Assembly (NCBI RefSeq): GCF_012034175.1
Contig: NZ_JAATEJ010000003.1
Span: forward strand, 62,001 to 126,000
Origin: Actinacidiphila epipremni
GTDB lineage: Bacteria > Actinomycetota > Actinomycetes > Streptomycetales > Streptomycetaceae
Direction: 5' to 3'
DNA: 64,000 nt
Each line of letters begins with the position of its first letter. The first letter of the stretch is position 1. This document shows, in pieces, positions 1-8,859 of the stretch. A model generated the notes under the pieces. The model did not search any database. It had not been told where the DNA came from and worked only from the letters and a program-made list of their open reading frames with translations. The position numbers and the translations under genes are program-made.

Positions 1-146
1 TGTGTTGCCCGCACGGGGCTCCGCGCTGCCCGCACCCACTGGCGTTCGTCGTATGAAAGGCTTGGCGGGACGTCGGATTGGCGTATCTGGTGGATAGACT
101 CAGGCGATTGCACGTGCCGGGCCGCGACTGGGGGTGGGCAAGGAGC

Positions 147-311
147 ATGGCGCAGGCGAGGAAGATCGCCACGTACGTGCTGGTGATCTTCGTGCTGTAC
201 ACGATCATCAACCAGCCCGCGCGGGCCGCCGACCTGGTGCAAGTAGGCTTCGTGGGGATATCGAACGCGGCCAAGAGCATCGGGCAGTTCATGCACGACC
301 TGGCCAACTGA
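147..311 (+). CDS. small single-pass membrane protein, unknown function
   Basis: A 54-residue protein. I chose the ATG at 147 because AGGAG lies at 141-145; an in-frame TTG at 78 has no comparable ribosome site. One hydrophobic helix (about residues 8-22, rich in V, L, I and Y) follows a short basic N-terminus. The rest (residues 23-54) is small, polar and amphipathic and ends in Asn. It could be a membrane protein with a short outer tail, or a secreted peptide cleaved after the AlaArgAlaAla stretch. It lies 19 bp before the Dabb gene, so the two are probably co-transcribed. I recognise no family. Confidence 0.7.
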   Translation: MAQARKIATYVLVIFVLYTIINQPARAADLVQVGFVGISNAAKSIGQFMHDLAN

Positions 312-330
312 CGAAGGCCGAGGGGGCCGC

Positions 331-624
331 ATGATCCGGCATCTGGTGCTGTTCAAGCTCAACGACGGCGTCGCGCGCGACGAGCCGCGGGTCGTCGCGG
401 GCGCGAAGGGGTTCGCCGAGCTCGGGGCGCTCGTGCCCGAGGTGGTGTCCTGGGAGTGCGGCTGGAACGTGACGGACCGGCCCGTGGCGTACGACTTCGC
501 GATCAACTCCTCGGTCGCGGACACCGCCGCGCTGCAGCGCTACCTCGAACACCCGGCGCACCAGGCGGCCGTCGCCCCCTGGGCGGAGTTCGCCACCTGG
601 GTGATTGCGGACTACGAGATCTGA
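331..624 (+). CDS. Dabb (stress-responsive A/B barrel) family protein
   Basis: A 97-residue protein whose start (MetIleArgHis then hydrophobic strand, then FKLNDGV) is typical of the dimeric alpha+beta barrel Dabb family (about 95-105 residues). Members are small cytoplasmic proteins, some of which bind hydrophobic ligands; most have no known reaction. A tryptophan-rich centre (WECGWN, residues 42-47) and a C-terminal WAEFATWV segment fit the family. GAGGGGG precedes the ATG. It follows the small membrane gene by 19 bp and is closed by a strong hairpin terminator before sigF. The role here is unknown. Confidence 0.85.
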   Translation: MIRHLVLFKLNDGVARDEPRVVAGAKGFAELGALVPEVVSWECGWNVTDRPVAYDFAINSSVADTAALQRYLEHPAHQAAVAPWAEFATWVIADYEI

Positions 625-669
625 GCCGGCCGCACGCCCCCGCGCGGGGTGTGCGACGGGTCGCACCGA

Positions 670-694
670 GCCCCCTGCCGCCGCGGCAGGGGGC
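670..694 (+). terminator. Rho-independent-like terminator after the Dabb gene
   Basis: Perfect 11-bp stem, GCCCCCTGCCG and its complement, around a 3-nt loop, followed by CTTTG. It sits 46 bp after the Dabb stop and before sigF, so it separates the two units. Confidence 0.8.
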
Positions 695-818
695 TTTGCC
701 GTGCCCGGGTGTGCGCCGGTTGTACAACACGGCAATATGCGGTGCTTGCGCCCCCACACCGGAATTGTGATGCTATGACCGCTTTTGCCGGAAGAGTCGA
801 ACCGAAGAGGGGTGTGAC

Positions 819-1664
819 GTGCCGGTGCCGGCCCGTACGGCGTCAACGGCGTCAACGCCGCCGTCCACGTATCCCCGCGGCAGGACGCGTACCCCGAGCA
901 CCAACGCGGCGGACGCCCGGGCACTCACCCAGGTGCTGTTCGAACAGATCCGCACACTCGAACCCGGCACACCCGAGCACGCCCGGGTGCGGGCCGCGCT
1001 CATCGAGGTCAACCTGCCGCTCGTGCGGTACGCCGCCGCGCGCTTCCGCAGCCGCAACGAGCCGATGGAGGACGTCGTCCAGGTCGGCACGATCGGGCTG
1101 ATCAACGCGATCGACCGGTTCGACCCGGACCGCGGGGTGCAGTTCCCGACCTTCGCGATGCCCACCGTGGTGGGCGAGATCAAACGTTACTTCCGGGACA
1201 ACGTCAGGACCGTGCACGTCCCGCGCCGGCTGCACGAGCTGTGGGTGCAGGTGAGCGGCGCGATCGAGGACCTGACCGTGCTGCACGGCCGCTCGCCCAC
1301 GACCGCCGAGATCGCCGCCCGGCTGGGGCTGTCGGAGGAGGAGGTGCTGGCGTGCCTGGAGGCCGGCCGGGCCTACCACGCGACATCCCTGGAGGCCGCC
1401 CAGGAGGGCGACGGGGCCCCCGGGCTGCTGGACCGGCTCGGCTACGAGGACCCGGCCCTGTCGGGCGTCGAGCACCGTGATCTGGTCCGGCATCTGCTGG
1501 TCCAACTCCCCGAGCGCGAGCGGCGGATCCTGCTGCTGCGCTACTTCGGCAATCTGACGCAGTCGCAGATCAGCGCTGAGCTGGGCGTTTCCCAGATGCA
1601 CGTGTCCCGGCTGCTGTCCCGGAGCTTCGCCCGGCTGAGGTCCGCAAACCAGCTCGAAGCGTAA
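819..1664 (+). CDS. sigF: RNA polymerase sigma factor SigF (SigB/F/G family)
   Basis: A 281-residue group 3 sigma factor. Region 2 contains the family block [20 protein letters not shown] followed by [15 protein letters not shown], then the [19 protein letters not shown] block of region 2/3. Region 4 ends in a helix-turn-helix, [19 protein letters not shown] (about residues 245-263). I recognise the sequence as the Streptomyces SigF ortholog, which is needed for late spore maturation (spore wall and pigment). GTG 819 is the start, after AGAGGGGTGTGAC. The N-terminal 30 residues are a variable Thr/Ala/Pro tail, usual for SigF. A related sigma factor follows 180 bp downstream. Anti-sigma partners are not adjacent, as is usual for SigF in Streptomyces. 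Confidence 0.93.
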   Translation: MPVPARTASTASTPPSTYPRGRTRTPSTNAADARALTQVLFEQIRTLEPGTPEHARVRAALIEVNLPLVRYAAARFRSRNEPMEDVVQVGTIGLINAIDRFDPDRGVQFPTFAMPTVVGEIKRYFRDNVRTVHVPRRLHELWVQVSGAIEDLTVLHGRSPTTAEIAARLGLSEEEVLACLEAGRAYHATSLEAAQEGDGAPGLLDRLGYEDPALSGVEHRDLVRHLLVQLPERERRILLLRYFGNLTQSQISAELGVSQMHVSRLLSRSFARLRSANQLEA

Positions 1665-1844
1665 CCGAAACGGATTAAGTCACCTGCGCAGATATGTCGA
1701 CTTGGCGCTACAGCGTGTTGCCGACATGTGACATTCTGCGGATACCGCGTTTGTCGCGAGCGCGCCTCCGGTATTCCAGTGGAGGAACGACCGAAGGAAC
1801 GACGTCGCTCGCGACAACCCGTCCGCGACCTCAGAGGGGGTGGC

Positions 1845-2678
1845 ATGTCCGTACAGGTGGGCAGTCCCAAGGTGCTTACCGACGACGCACCGCACGATGC
1901 TCTTCACGGCGAGGCCATCGACACCCGCACGCTGTCCCGCACGCTCTTCCTGCGCCTTGCGGAAGTGCCGCCCGACAGCCCCGAACGCACCTACGTACGC
2001 GACACCTTGATCGAGCTGAACCTGCCGCTCGTGCGGTACGCGGCGGCGCGCTTCCGCAGCCGCAACGAGCCGATGGAGGACATCGTCCAGGTCGGCACGA
2101 TCGGCTTGATCAAGGCGATCGACCGCTTCGACTGCGAGCGCGGGGTCGAGTTCCCGACGTTCGCGATGCCGACGATCGTCGGCGAGGTCAAGCGGTTCTT
2201 CCGTGACACGTCCTGGTCGGTGCGGGTGCCGCGCCGGCTCCAGGAGCTGCGGCTGGCGCTCACCAAGGCCAGCGACGAGCTGTCCCAGCGGCTCGACCGC
2301 TCCCCCACCGTGGGTGAGCTGGCGGCGTGCCTGGGCGTCTCCGAGGAGGACGTCGTCGACGGCCTCGCGGTCGGCAACGCCTACACCGCGAGCTCGCTGG
2401 ACTCCCCGCCGCCCGAGGACGACGGCAGCGAGGGCTCGCTGGCGGACCGGCTCGGCTACGAGGACGCGGCGCTCGAAGGCGTCGAGTACCGCGAGTCGCT
2501 CAAGCCGCTGCTGGCCCAACTGCCGCCGCGCGAGCGCCAGATCATCATGCTGCGGTTCTTCGCGAACATGACGCAGTCGCAGATCGGCGAGGAGGTCGGC
2601 ATCTCGCAGATGCACGTCTCCCGCCTGCTGACGCGCACGCTGGCGCAATTGCGTGAGGGTCTGACCGCTGAGGGCTGA
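1845..2678 (+). CDS. sigN: RNA polymerase sigma factor, SigB/F/G family (probably SigN)
   Basis: 277 residues, colinear with SigF next door: the same [20 protein letters not shown] block, [34 protein letters not shown] and C-terminal [22 protein letters not shown] 1845 is preceded by AGAGGGGG (1833-1840); an in-frame start 117 bp upstream lacks a ribosome site. In S. coelicolor sigF and sigN are neighbours, and SigN acts in aerial hyphae. The assignment to sigN rests on that order and my recollection of the sequence, so the symbol is less certain than the family. The pair arose by duplication, since the spacer and N-termini differ but the core is nearly the same length. Confidence 0.88.
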   Translation: MSVQVGSPKVLTDDAPHDALHGEAIDTRTLSRTLFLRLAEVPPDSPERTYVRDTLIELNLPLVRYAAARFRSRNEPMEDIVQVGTIGLIKAIDRFDCERGVEFPTFAMPTIVGEVKRFFRDTSWSVRVPRRLQELRLALTKASDELSQRLDRSPTVGELAACLGVSEEDVVDGLAVGNAYTASSLDSPPPEDDGSEGSLADRLGYEDAALEGVEYRESLKPLLAQLPPRERQIIMLRFFANMTQSQIGEEVGISQMHVSRLLTRTLAQLREGLTAEG

Positions 2679-2800
2679 CGCCCGAGCTCCCGGAGTGGTC
2701 GGCCGAGGGACGAGGCCGGCCGCGGAGGGAGTGAGCAGGAAGACCGACCGGAAAAGGCGAGGGATGAGGACGGGACGGAGTGGTCGGGCTTCTGCTCCGG

Positions 2801-2822
2801 GCCGCCGGTGACGCGGCGGCCG
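2801..2822. terminator. hairpin between convergent genes
   Basis: Perfect 8-bp GC stem (GGCCGCCG and complement) with a 6-nt loop, lying between the end of sigN and the end of the convergent small membrane gene. It has no T tract; it may terminate both transcripts. Confidence 0.5.
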
Positions 2823-2840
2823 GGCGGATGGTGTCCCTGG

Positions 2841-3041
2841 TTACTTCAGGGCGAGTGCGACCACTCCGACAATGACGACGACCGCGACGACGATGCCGAT
2901 GATCAGACCGGTACGCGGCCGGGCCTGCGCCCGCTGCACCTGGGCGGCCTGCCGCGGCTCCTCGTCGACGAAGGCGCGGAACATCTGCGTGGAGCCGGCC
3001 GGGTCGTAGTTGTTCTCAGGGCTCTGCTGGTTGCTCGACAT
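2841..3041 (-). CDS. tail-anchored small membrane protein
   Basis: 66 residues: a polar, Gln/Asn/Pro-rich N-terminal half (about 1-43), a short basic stretch with RPR, then a single hydrophobic helix of Val/Ile/Ala/Gly (about 45-64) running almost to the C-terminal Lys. This layout implies a cytoplasmic domain with a C-terminal anchor. ATG 3041 follows AGGCGG; longer in-frame starts would overlap the MFS promoter. It is convergent with sigN and divergent from the MFS gene. No known family and no function can be given. Confidence 0.7.
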   Translation of the reverse strand: MSSNQQSPENNYDPAGSTQMFRAFVDEEPRQAAQVQRAQARPRTGLIIGIVVAVVVIVGVVALALK

Positions 3042-3186
3042 GCCGCCTGACCCTAGCGTGTCGGCTCCGGCCCCCGCACCCCCCGCAGGCCCCCCATCTG
3101 CGACTGTTCCCCGCATCTTCCCCCCGGGACCAGCCGACTCTCCCGCGTGGCCTTCGCCACAGCCGCCCCACAGCGCTTGCCGTATA

Positions 3187-3208
3187 CAACCAATTCGCCG
3201 TATGGTTG
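3187..3208. promoter_or_regulatory. possible operator of the MFS gene
   Basis: Inverted repeat CAACCA / TGGTTG with arms 10 bp apart, 26 bp before the MFS start codon, embedded in an A/T-richer patch that contains TATAC and GTATG. The position suits a repressor site controlling the pump, but no regulator gene is adjacent. Confidence 0.35.
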
Positions 3209-3233
3209 CTTCAGGCAATTAAGTGGAGGCCTG

Positions 3234-4868
3234 ATGGCGACGTCCCCTACGTCCGACACACCCCGTACGTCCGCGACGCAACCCGCACCCGCCGCGCAAT
3301 CCGCGCACACCCCGCAGCCCGCGCACACCGCCCCGCCCCACCCCGCGGCGGGGACGCCGATGTCGCACCGGCAGATCATGGAGGCCCTGTCCGGGCTGCT
3401 GCTCGGGCTGTTCGTCGCGATCCTGTCGTCGACCATCGTCTCCAACGCCCTGCCGCGCATCCTCGCCGACATCGGCGGCGGCCAGAGCGCGTACACCTGG
3501 GTCGTCACCGCCTCGCTGCTCGCGGTCACCGCGACCACCCCGATCTGGGGCAAGCTCTCCGACCTGTTCAGCAAGAAGCTGCTGATCCAGCTGGCGCTGG
3601 TGATCTACGTGGCGGGCTCGGTCGTGGCCGGCTTCTCCACCAGCCCCGGCATGCTCATCGGCTGCCGGCTCATCCAGGGCGTCGGCGCGGGCGGGCTGTC
3701 CGCGCTCACCCAGGTGATCATGGCCGCGATGATCTCGCCGCGCGAGCGGGGCCGCTACAGCGGCTACCTCGGCGCGACCTTCGCCGTCGCCACCGTCGGC
3801 GGCCCGCTGGTCGGCGGCGTGATCGTCGACTCCGCGCTCGGCTGGCGCTGGTGCTTCTACGTCGGCGTGCCCTTCGCCGTCATCGCGCTGATCGTGCTGC
3901 AGAAGACGCTGCACCTGCCGGTGGTCAAGCGGAAGGTCACCATCGACTGGGCCGGCGCGTTCTTCATCACCGCGGCGGTGTCGCTGCTGATGATCTGGGT
4001 GTCGCTGGCCGGCCAGAACTACCCGTGGATGTCGTGGCAGACGTATGTGATGGTGCCGGCCGCGCTGCTGCTCGGCGCGGTCTTCGTGTACGTCGAGTCG
4101 CGCGCCGCGCAGCCGATCGTGCCGCTGCGGCTGTTCCGCAACAAGACGATCACCCTCACCTCGCTCGCCAGCCTGTTCGTGGGCGTCGCGATGTTCGCCG
4201 GCACGGTGTTCCTGAGCCAGTACTTCCAGCTGGCGCGCGGGCGCACCCCGACGATGTCCGGGATCATGACGATCCCGCTGATCGGCGGGCTGTTCATCGC
4301 CTCGACCGTGACCGGCCAGGTCATCACCCGCACCGGGCGCTGGAAGGCGTTCCTGGTCTCCGGCGGCCTGCTGCTCACCGCGGGCTCCGCGACGCTCGGC
4401 CTGATCCGCTACGACACCCCGTACTGGCAGGTCGCCGTCTACATGGCGCTGCTCGGCCTGGGCGTCGGCATGATGATGCAGAACCTCGTGCTCGCCGTGC
4501 AGAACCAGGTCTCCGTGGCCGACCTCGGCGCCGCGAGCTCCCTGGTGACCTTCTTCCGCTCGCTGGGCGGCGCGGTCGGCGTGACCGCGCTGGGCGCGGT
4601 GCTCGGCAACCGCGTCACGCACTTCGTCACCGACGGCCTGAGCGCGCTCGGGGTGCAGGGCGGCGGCGCGGGCGGCGGCATCCCGGACGTCGCGACGCTC
4701 AAGCAGCCGGTGCGCGGGGTCGTGGAGAGCGCGTACGGGCACGGCATCGGGGACGTCTTCCTCTACGCGGCGCCGTTCGCGCTGCTGGCGTTCGTGCTGG
4801 TCGTCTTCGTCAAGGAGGTCGCCCTCAAGACCAGGAGCGGCCTGGAGGGCGCGGCGGGGCGCGACTGA
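3234..4868 (+). CDS. MFS transporter, DHA2 (EmrB/QacA) type
   Basis: 544 residues with about 14 hydrophobic segments. TM1 carries LLLGLFVAILSSTIVSNALP with the loop IGGG, and motif A is seen in the first cytoplasmic loop (GKLSDLFSKK). Motif C-like glycines occur in TM5 (VGGPLVGG). These mark the proton-driven drug:H+ antiporter-2 family, which exports lipophilic or cationic compounds. ATG 3234 has GGAGG at 3225-3229. The N-terminal 40 residues are a Thr/Pro/Ala-rich cytoplasmic tail. It stands alone, with a possible operator upstream and a hairpin downstream. The substrate is unknown. Confidence 0.93.
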   Translation: MATSPTSDTPRTSATQPAPAAQSAHTPQPAHTAPPHPAAGTPMSHRQIMEALSGLLLGLFVAILSSTIVSNALPRILADIGGGQSAYTWVVTASLLAVTATTPIWGKLSDLFSKKLLIQLALVIYVAGSVVAGFSTSPGMLIGCRLIQGVGAGGLSALTQVIMAAMISPRERGRYSGYLGATFAVATVGGPLVGGVIVDSALGWRWCFYVGVPFAVIALIVLQKTLHLPVVKRKVTIDWAGAFFITAAVSLLMIWVSLAGQNYPWMSWQTYVMVPAALLLGAVFVYVESRAAQPIVPLRLFRNKTITLTSLASLFVGVAMFAGTVFLSQYFQLARGRTPTMSGIMTIPLIGGLFIASTVTGQVITRTGRWKAFLVSGGLLLTAGSATLGLIRYDTPYWQVAVYMALLGLGVGMMMQNLVLAVQNQVSVADLGAASSLVTFFRSLGGAVGVTALGAVLGNRVTHFVTDGLSALGVQGGGAGGGIPDVATLKQPVRGVVESAYGHGIGDVFLYAAPFALLAFVLVVFVKEVALKTRSGLEGAAGRD

Positions 4869-4953
4869 CGCCCCCGCGCGCAACGCACAAGGCTCCCGTC
4901 CACCCGGCCTGAGGTCCCTGCGGAGAGGTCTCCAGGCAACGGAGGTACGGGTG

Positions 4954-4976
4954 GGGCCCGGCACGCCGCCGGGCCC
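4954..4976 (+). terminator. hairpin in the gap after the MFS gene
   Basis: Perfect 9-bp stem (GGGCCCGGC and complement) with a 5-nt loop, 86 bp past the MFS stop. No T tract. The rest of the 309-bp gap (4869-5177) holds no gene, only G-rich sequence with repeated GGGTCGG/GGGCCGGG words. Confidence 0.5.
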
Positions 4977-5177
4977 GGGTCCCGGCGACGGCCGGAGCAG
5001 GGGACGGCCGAGGCCGCCCGCCGGGACCCGATCACCGCGCGGGTGCTCTGTGTACGGGGCGGGTCCGCGCGGGTCGGCAAGGTCCGCGCGGGCGCGGGTC
5101 GGCCGGGTCAGGGTGGGCCGGGTCCGGGCGGGCGCGGGCTCGGCCGGGGCGGGGGGAGGGCGGCATAAGGTGGCCGC

Positions 5178-5639
5178 ATGGCTCCCAACATCGCCACGAA
5201 CACCGCGGTCACGCGGGAAGAGCTCCTCGACTTCGTACGCCCCCGGCACCGGGCGATCCTGCTCACCACCCGGGCCGACGGCCGCCCCCAGGGCTCGCCG
5301 CTCACCGCGGGCGTCGACGACTCCGGCCGTATCGTCGTCTCGACCTACCCCGAGCGGGCCAAGACCCGCAACGCCCGCCGCGACCCGCGGGTCAGCGTCA
5401 TCATCCTGTCCGACGAGTGGAACGGCCCCTGGGTCCAGATCGACGGCACCGCCGAGGTGCTGGACGTCCCGGAGGCGGTCGAACCCCTCGTCGAGTACTT
5501 CCGCAACATCAGCGGCGAGCACCCCGACTGGGCGGAATACCGCGAGGCGATGATCCGCCAGGGCAAGTCCCTCATCCGCATCACCCCCGACCGCTGGGGC
5601 CCGCTCGCCACCGGCGGCTTCCCGGCGCGCCTGGCGTAG
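5178..5639 (+). CDS. PPOX-class F420/flavin-dependent oxidoreductase
   Basis: 153 residues with the split-barrel fold of the pyridoxamine 5'-phosphate oxidase-like family. Seen: the opening helix (LLDFVRPRHRAILLTTRADG), the strand pair GSPLTAGVDDSGRIVVSTYP, then KTRNARRDPRVSVIIL, the characteristic cofactor-binding block, and WVQIDGTAEVL. Actinobacterial members of this size usually bind F420 or FMN and reduce diverse substrates. AAGGTGG precedes the ATG. It is a single-gene unit, convergent with the DUF1707 gene 3 bp away. The substrate cannot be predicted. Confidence 0.88.
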   Translation: MAPNIATNTAVTREELLDFVRPRHRAILLTTRADGRPQGSPLTAGVDDSGRIVVSTYPERAKTRNARRDPRVSVIILSDEWNGPWVQIDGTAEVLDVPEAVEPLVEYFRNISGEHPDWAEYREAMIRQGKSLIRITPDRWGPLATGGFPARLA

Positions 5640-5642
5640 CGC

Positions 5643-6020
5643 TCAGTAGGGCACGGCCCCGTCGTCCGCCGCCGGGCGGCGGGCCGCCGAGCGGCGCGAG
5701 AGCAGCCAGTAGACGAGCGCGGCGGGCGGCGAGACGCACAGCAGGACGACCAGCAGCCGCGAGTCGATCGCGTGAGCGGGGCCGGGGCCGGGGGCCGGCG
5801 ATTCGGGCACGGGCTCGGGCTCCGGCGGCAGGTCCCGTACGAGGGCGGCGAGTTGGTCGCGGGTGCGGGCGGTGTGCGTCGCGGTCACGCGTGTTTCGAG
5901 CTCGGCGAGGTCGAGTCGGCCGGCGGCGTAGTGGTGCTTCAACGTCTCTTCCACGCGGTCGCGTTCGGCGTCCGAGGCACGTAACGCCGGGTGGCTGCCG
6001 GGCTCTTGGCTGTCGTGCAC
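5643..6020 (-). CDS. DUF1707 SHOCT-like membrane protein
   Basis: 125 residues. Residues 14-64 form the DUF1707 domain: LRASDAERDRVEETLKHHYAAG, then RLDLAELETRV and an Arg/Asp/Leu helix. A Pro/Glu linker (66-85) is followed by one transmembrane helix (about 90-110). DUF1707 proteins are very common in Streptomyces and resemble SHOCT oligomerisation domains; no activity is established. GTG 6020 has AGGAG with 8-nt spacing. It lies 12 bp after the ArsR-fold regulator gene on the same strand, so the two are probably one transcript, and the regulator may act on it. Confidence 0.85.
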   Translation of the reverse strand: MHDSQEPGSHPALRASDAERDRVEETLKHHYAAGRLDLAELETRVTATHTARTRDQLAALVRDLPPEPEPVPESPAPGPGPAHAIDSRLLVVLLCVSPPAALVYWLLSRRSAARRPAADDGAVPY

Positions 6021-6032
6021 GGTGTGTGCTCC

Positions 6033-6587
6033 TCAGGAGGGTGGGCGGTCCTGCAGGTCGACGACGGCGACGAGCACGCGGGTCCAGGTCCCGGGGGCGT
6101 CCCGGTCGCCGGATGCGGCGGTGAGCCGTTCGATGTGGCCGCGCAGCTCGGCGAGGGCCTCGTCGGTGAGCCGTACCGCGCCGCGGTGCAGGTCGATCTC
6201 CCGGCGGGCCCCGTCCTGCCGCGCCCGGCAGGCCGCGTTGACGTCCGCGCGGGTCGCGTCGAGCATCGCGCCGAGGAATTCGGCCAGTTCGGCGGGGGTC
6301 GCCGCGTCGCCGGGCGGTTCGCCGACGACGGGCGCGTAGACCCGTTCGACCTTGCCGCGGGCCAGCGGGCGGTACTCCGCGATCTCGACGAGGCCGGCCG
6401 CTTCGAGCTGCTTGAGGTGGTAGTAGAGCCGGTCGGCCGGCAGCGCCTGCCGCTCGCCGAGCTCGCGGGCGGACTGCGGCGTCTCCCAGAGCGCTTCCAG
6501 GAGCCGGATCCGCAGCGGGTCGGCGAGCGCCTTGTGCACGCCGCGCCAATGCGGGGCCGCCGGGCCCGAGTTGTGCGTCGCGCTCAT
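6033..6587 (-). CDS. ArsR-fold helix-turn-helix regulator
   Basis: 184 residues from ATG 6587 (a GTG 54 bp upstream is possible). The winged helix is at about residues 15-80: HKALADPLRIRLLEAL, then ARELGERQALPADRLYYHLKQL as the recognition region and a wing with GKVERVYAP. The long C-terminal part (80-184) is helical and probably dimerises or binds ligand. It has no metal-binding Cys pair, so it is not a classical metal sensor; it resembles the single-domain regulators with a C-terminal ligand helix bundle. It is followed by the DUF1707 gene. A short inverted repeat lies just upstream. Confidence 0.85.
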   Translation of the reverse strand: MSATHNSGPAAPHWRGVHKALADPLRIRLLEALWETPQSARELGERQALPADRLYYHLKQLEAAGLVEIAEYRPLARGKVERVYAPVVGEPPGDAATPAELAEFLGAMLDATRADVNAACRARQDGARREIDLHRGAVRLTDEALAELRGHIERLTAASGDRDAPGTWTRVLVAVVDLQDRPPS

Positions 6588-6607
6588 CGGCGGCCCCGTT
6601 CGCTGGA

Positions 6608-6624
6608 CAGTGCTCCATTCACTG
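6608..6624. promoter_or_regulatory. small inverted repeat upstream of the ArsR-fold regulator
   Basis: CAGTG / CACTG separated by 7 bp, 21 bp before ATG 6587. It could be an autoregulatory site. It would lie inside the gene if the upstream GTG were used. Confidence 0.25.
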
Positions 6625-6678
6625 GAAAACTCTACAACCACCCTCCCGCCCGGTGCCAGAGGTCGGTGCGTGGGTGGC

Positions 6679-8859
6679 TCAACTCAGGTCGTAGACCGTC
6701 GCGTTGCCGACCGTCTTCGCGGTGTAGTGGGCCTCGACCCAGGAGGTGATCTGCGAGGGCGCGTTGGAGCCGCCCATGCTGGCGCCCATGCCGCCTCCGC
6801 CGCCGCCCGCGCCGGAGGCGATGAAGTAGTGGATGCGCCCCTGGGAGACGTACTTCTTGAACTGCGCCAACGTCGGTGACGGGTCGCTGCCGTTGAAGCC
6901 GCCGATGGCCATCACCGGCTTGCCCGTGGCGAGTTGGTAGCTCGCCTGGTTCTGCGAGCCCACCGTCGCCGCGGCCCAGGTGTACGTGCCGGCGTTCGCC
7001 GTGAGGAGTGCCTTCATCTGGGCGCTGACCTGCGTGCCGTTGAGCAGGCCGCCCATGCCGCCGCCACCGCCGCCCCCACCGCCGGGGAAGCCGCCGCGAC
7101 CGCCGCCGGAGGCGGACTCGCCCGCCGTGCCGCCCTGCGCGCCGGGGAAGCCGGGGAACTGCCCCTGGCCCTGCGGGGATTGGCCCGCCGTACCCTGCCC
7201 CTGCGCACCTTGGCCCTGCGTACCGGCGCCGGGGAAGCCGCCGCCGGGGAACGTACCGCCCTGGCCCTGCGGCATCGCGCCGCCGCGACCGCCGCCGCCC
7301 GGGAAGCCGCGGCCACCGCCGCCGCCGGGGAAGCCGCCCGCCGAGACCGCCGGGCCCGCGGTGACGATGGAGCCCTGGTGCGGCGTCGTCACCGTGTCCA
7401 GGGTGTACGCCACCGGCCCGCCCAGCACCGCCGCGAGGCCCAGCACCGCGGCCACCCGCACGAGCCCGGCGCCCCGGACGTACGGCAGCGCCAGCAGCAG
7501 CGCCGCCGCGAGGATGCCCGCCGCGAGGACGGCGTGGCGCAGCCACGGGTGCCAGTCCGGCGAGCGGCCGAGCAGGACGTACGCGACCGCGCCCGTACCG
7601 GCCGTGACCGCGGCCAGTGCCGCCGCCGCGGGCAGGGACGCCCGGCGCCGCCACAGCAGCACGCCGCCCATCGCGGTGACCGCCGCGATGTAGGGGGCCA
7701 GGGCGATGTTGTAGTACTGGTGGAAGATCCCGGACATGAAGCTGAACGTCACGAACGTGCTCAGCAGCGCCCCGCCCCACAGCAGTTGGTCCGCCCGCAC
7801 CAGGTCGGTGCGCGCCGCCCGCCGCGTCACGACGAGCCCGGCGAGCAGCAGCGCGAACGCCGCCGGCAGCAGCCAGGCGATCTGCCCGCCCATGTCGGAG
7901 CCGAACAGCCGCCCGATGCCGGTCTGGCCCCACATGCCGCCGCCCCCGCCCGGACCGCCCCCGCCGCCGACGCTGCCGGTCTCGTTGCCGGTGATGCGGC
8001 CGAAGCCGTTGTAGCCGAAGGTCAGCGACAGGAAGCTGTTGTCCTGCGAGCCGCCGATGTACGGGCGGGACGACGCGGGCCACAGCTCCACGACCGCCAC
8101 CCACCAGCCGCCGGCCAGCACCATCGCGCCGCCCGCGTACAGCAGTTGCAGCAGCCGGCGGGGCAACCGGGCCGGGGCGCACACCGCGTAGCCGACGGTG
8201 AGCGCGGGCACGATGAGCCACGCCTGGAGGGTCTTGGTCAGGAAGGCCAGGCCCAGCAGGGCGCCCGCGGCCAACAGCCAGGAGGTGCGGGCGTGTTCGA
8301 GGGCGCGCTGGACGCAGTAGATCGTGGCGACCATGAGCAACGCCAGCAGCGCGTCGGGGTTGTTGAAGCGGAACATCAGCGCGGCGACCGGCGTCACCGC
8401 GAGCAGCGCCCCGGCGAGCAGCCCGGCGCCCGCGCCGAACCGGCGGCGTACGGCGGCGTGCAGCAGCGCGACCGTCCCGACGCCCATCAGCGCCTCGGGC
8501 ACGAGGATCTGCCACGAGCCGAGGCCGAACAGCCGTACCGACAGCGCCATCGGCCACAGCGCGGCCGGCGGCTTGTCGACGGTGATGGCGTTCGCGGCGT
8601 CGGAGGAGCCGAAGAAGAAGGCTTTCCAGCTCTGGCTGCCGGCCTGGACGGCCGCGGAGTAGAAGGAGTTGGCGTAGCCGGACGCGCCCAGGTCGTACAG
8701 GTAGAGCACGAGGGTGCCGAGCAGCAGCGCGAGCAGGGCGGGCCGCGCCCACGCCGGGTCGGCGGTCCTGCCGCGCCATGCCCGCCGGGCGAGCGAGGCG
8801 GCCCGCCCGCGGGGTGCGTCGGCGGTCGGCGCGTGGGGGAAGCCGGTCGTCGCGGTCAT
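6679..8859 (-). CDS. PMT-type membrane glycosyltransferase (ArnT/GT39-like)
   Basis: 726 residues with about 11-12 transmembrane helices. The N-terminal loop after TM1 has the catalytic-type Asp (YLYDLGASGYANSFY, Asp56) and a downstream DKPPAALW motif, diagnostic of GT-C enzymes that transfer sugars from polyprenyl phosphate. A Gly-rich loop (about 320-335) and a long C-terminal Gly/Gln/Pro region (about 500-610) precede a soluble domain ending in VYDLS. ATG 8859 has AGGAG; it overlaps the stop of the upstream GT2 gene by 4 bp (ATGA), so translation is coupled. The two likely form a pathway: GT2 charges polyprenyl phosphate and this enzyme moves the sugar outside the membrane. Confidence 0.92.
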   Translation of the reverse strand: MTATTGFPHAPTADAPRGRAASLARRAWRGRTADPAWARPALLALLLGTLVLYLYDLGASGYANSFYSAAVQAGSQSWKAFFFGSSDAANAITVDKPPAALWPMALSVRLFGLGSWQILVPEALMGVGTVALLHAAVRRRFGAGAGLLAGALLAVTPVAALMFRFNNPDALLALLMVATIYCVQRALEHARTSWLLAAGALLGLAFLTKTLQAWLIVPALTVGYAVCAPARLPRRLLQLLYAGGAMVLAGGWWVAVVELWPASSRPYIGGSQDNSFLSLTFGYNGFGRITGNETGSVGGGGGPGGGGGMWGQTGIGRLFGSDMGGQIAWLLPAAFALLLAGLVVTRRAARTDLVRADQLLWGGALLSTFVTFSFMSGIFHQYYNIALAPYIAAVTAMGGVLLWRRRASLPAAAALAAVTAGTGAVAYVLLGRSPDWHPWLRHAVLAAGILAAALLLALPYVRGAGLVRVAAVLGLAAVLGGPVAYTLDTVTTPHQGSIVTAGPAVSAGGFPGGGGGRGFPGGGGRGGAMPQGQGGTFPGGGFPGAGTQGQGAQGQGTAGQSPQGQGQFPGFPGAQGGTAGESASGGGRGGFPGGGGGGGGGMGGLLNGTQVSAQMKALLTANAGTYTWAAATVGSQNQASYQLATGKPVMAIGGFNGSDPSPTLAQFKKYVSQGRIHYFIASGAGGGGGGMGASMGGSNAPSQITSWVEAHYTAKTVGNATVYDLS

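Noticed and set aside
3219..5522. Long minus-strand frame opposite the MFS gene
   Set aside because: Arg/Asp/His-rich translation typical of an antisense shadow in GC-rich DNA. No ribosome site or family motif.
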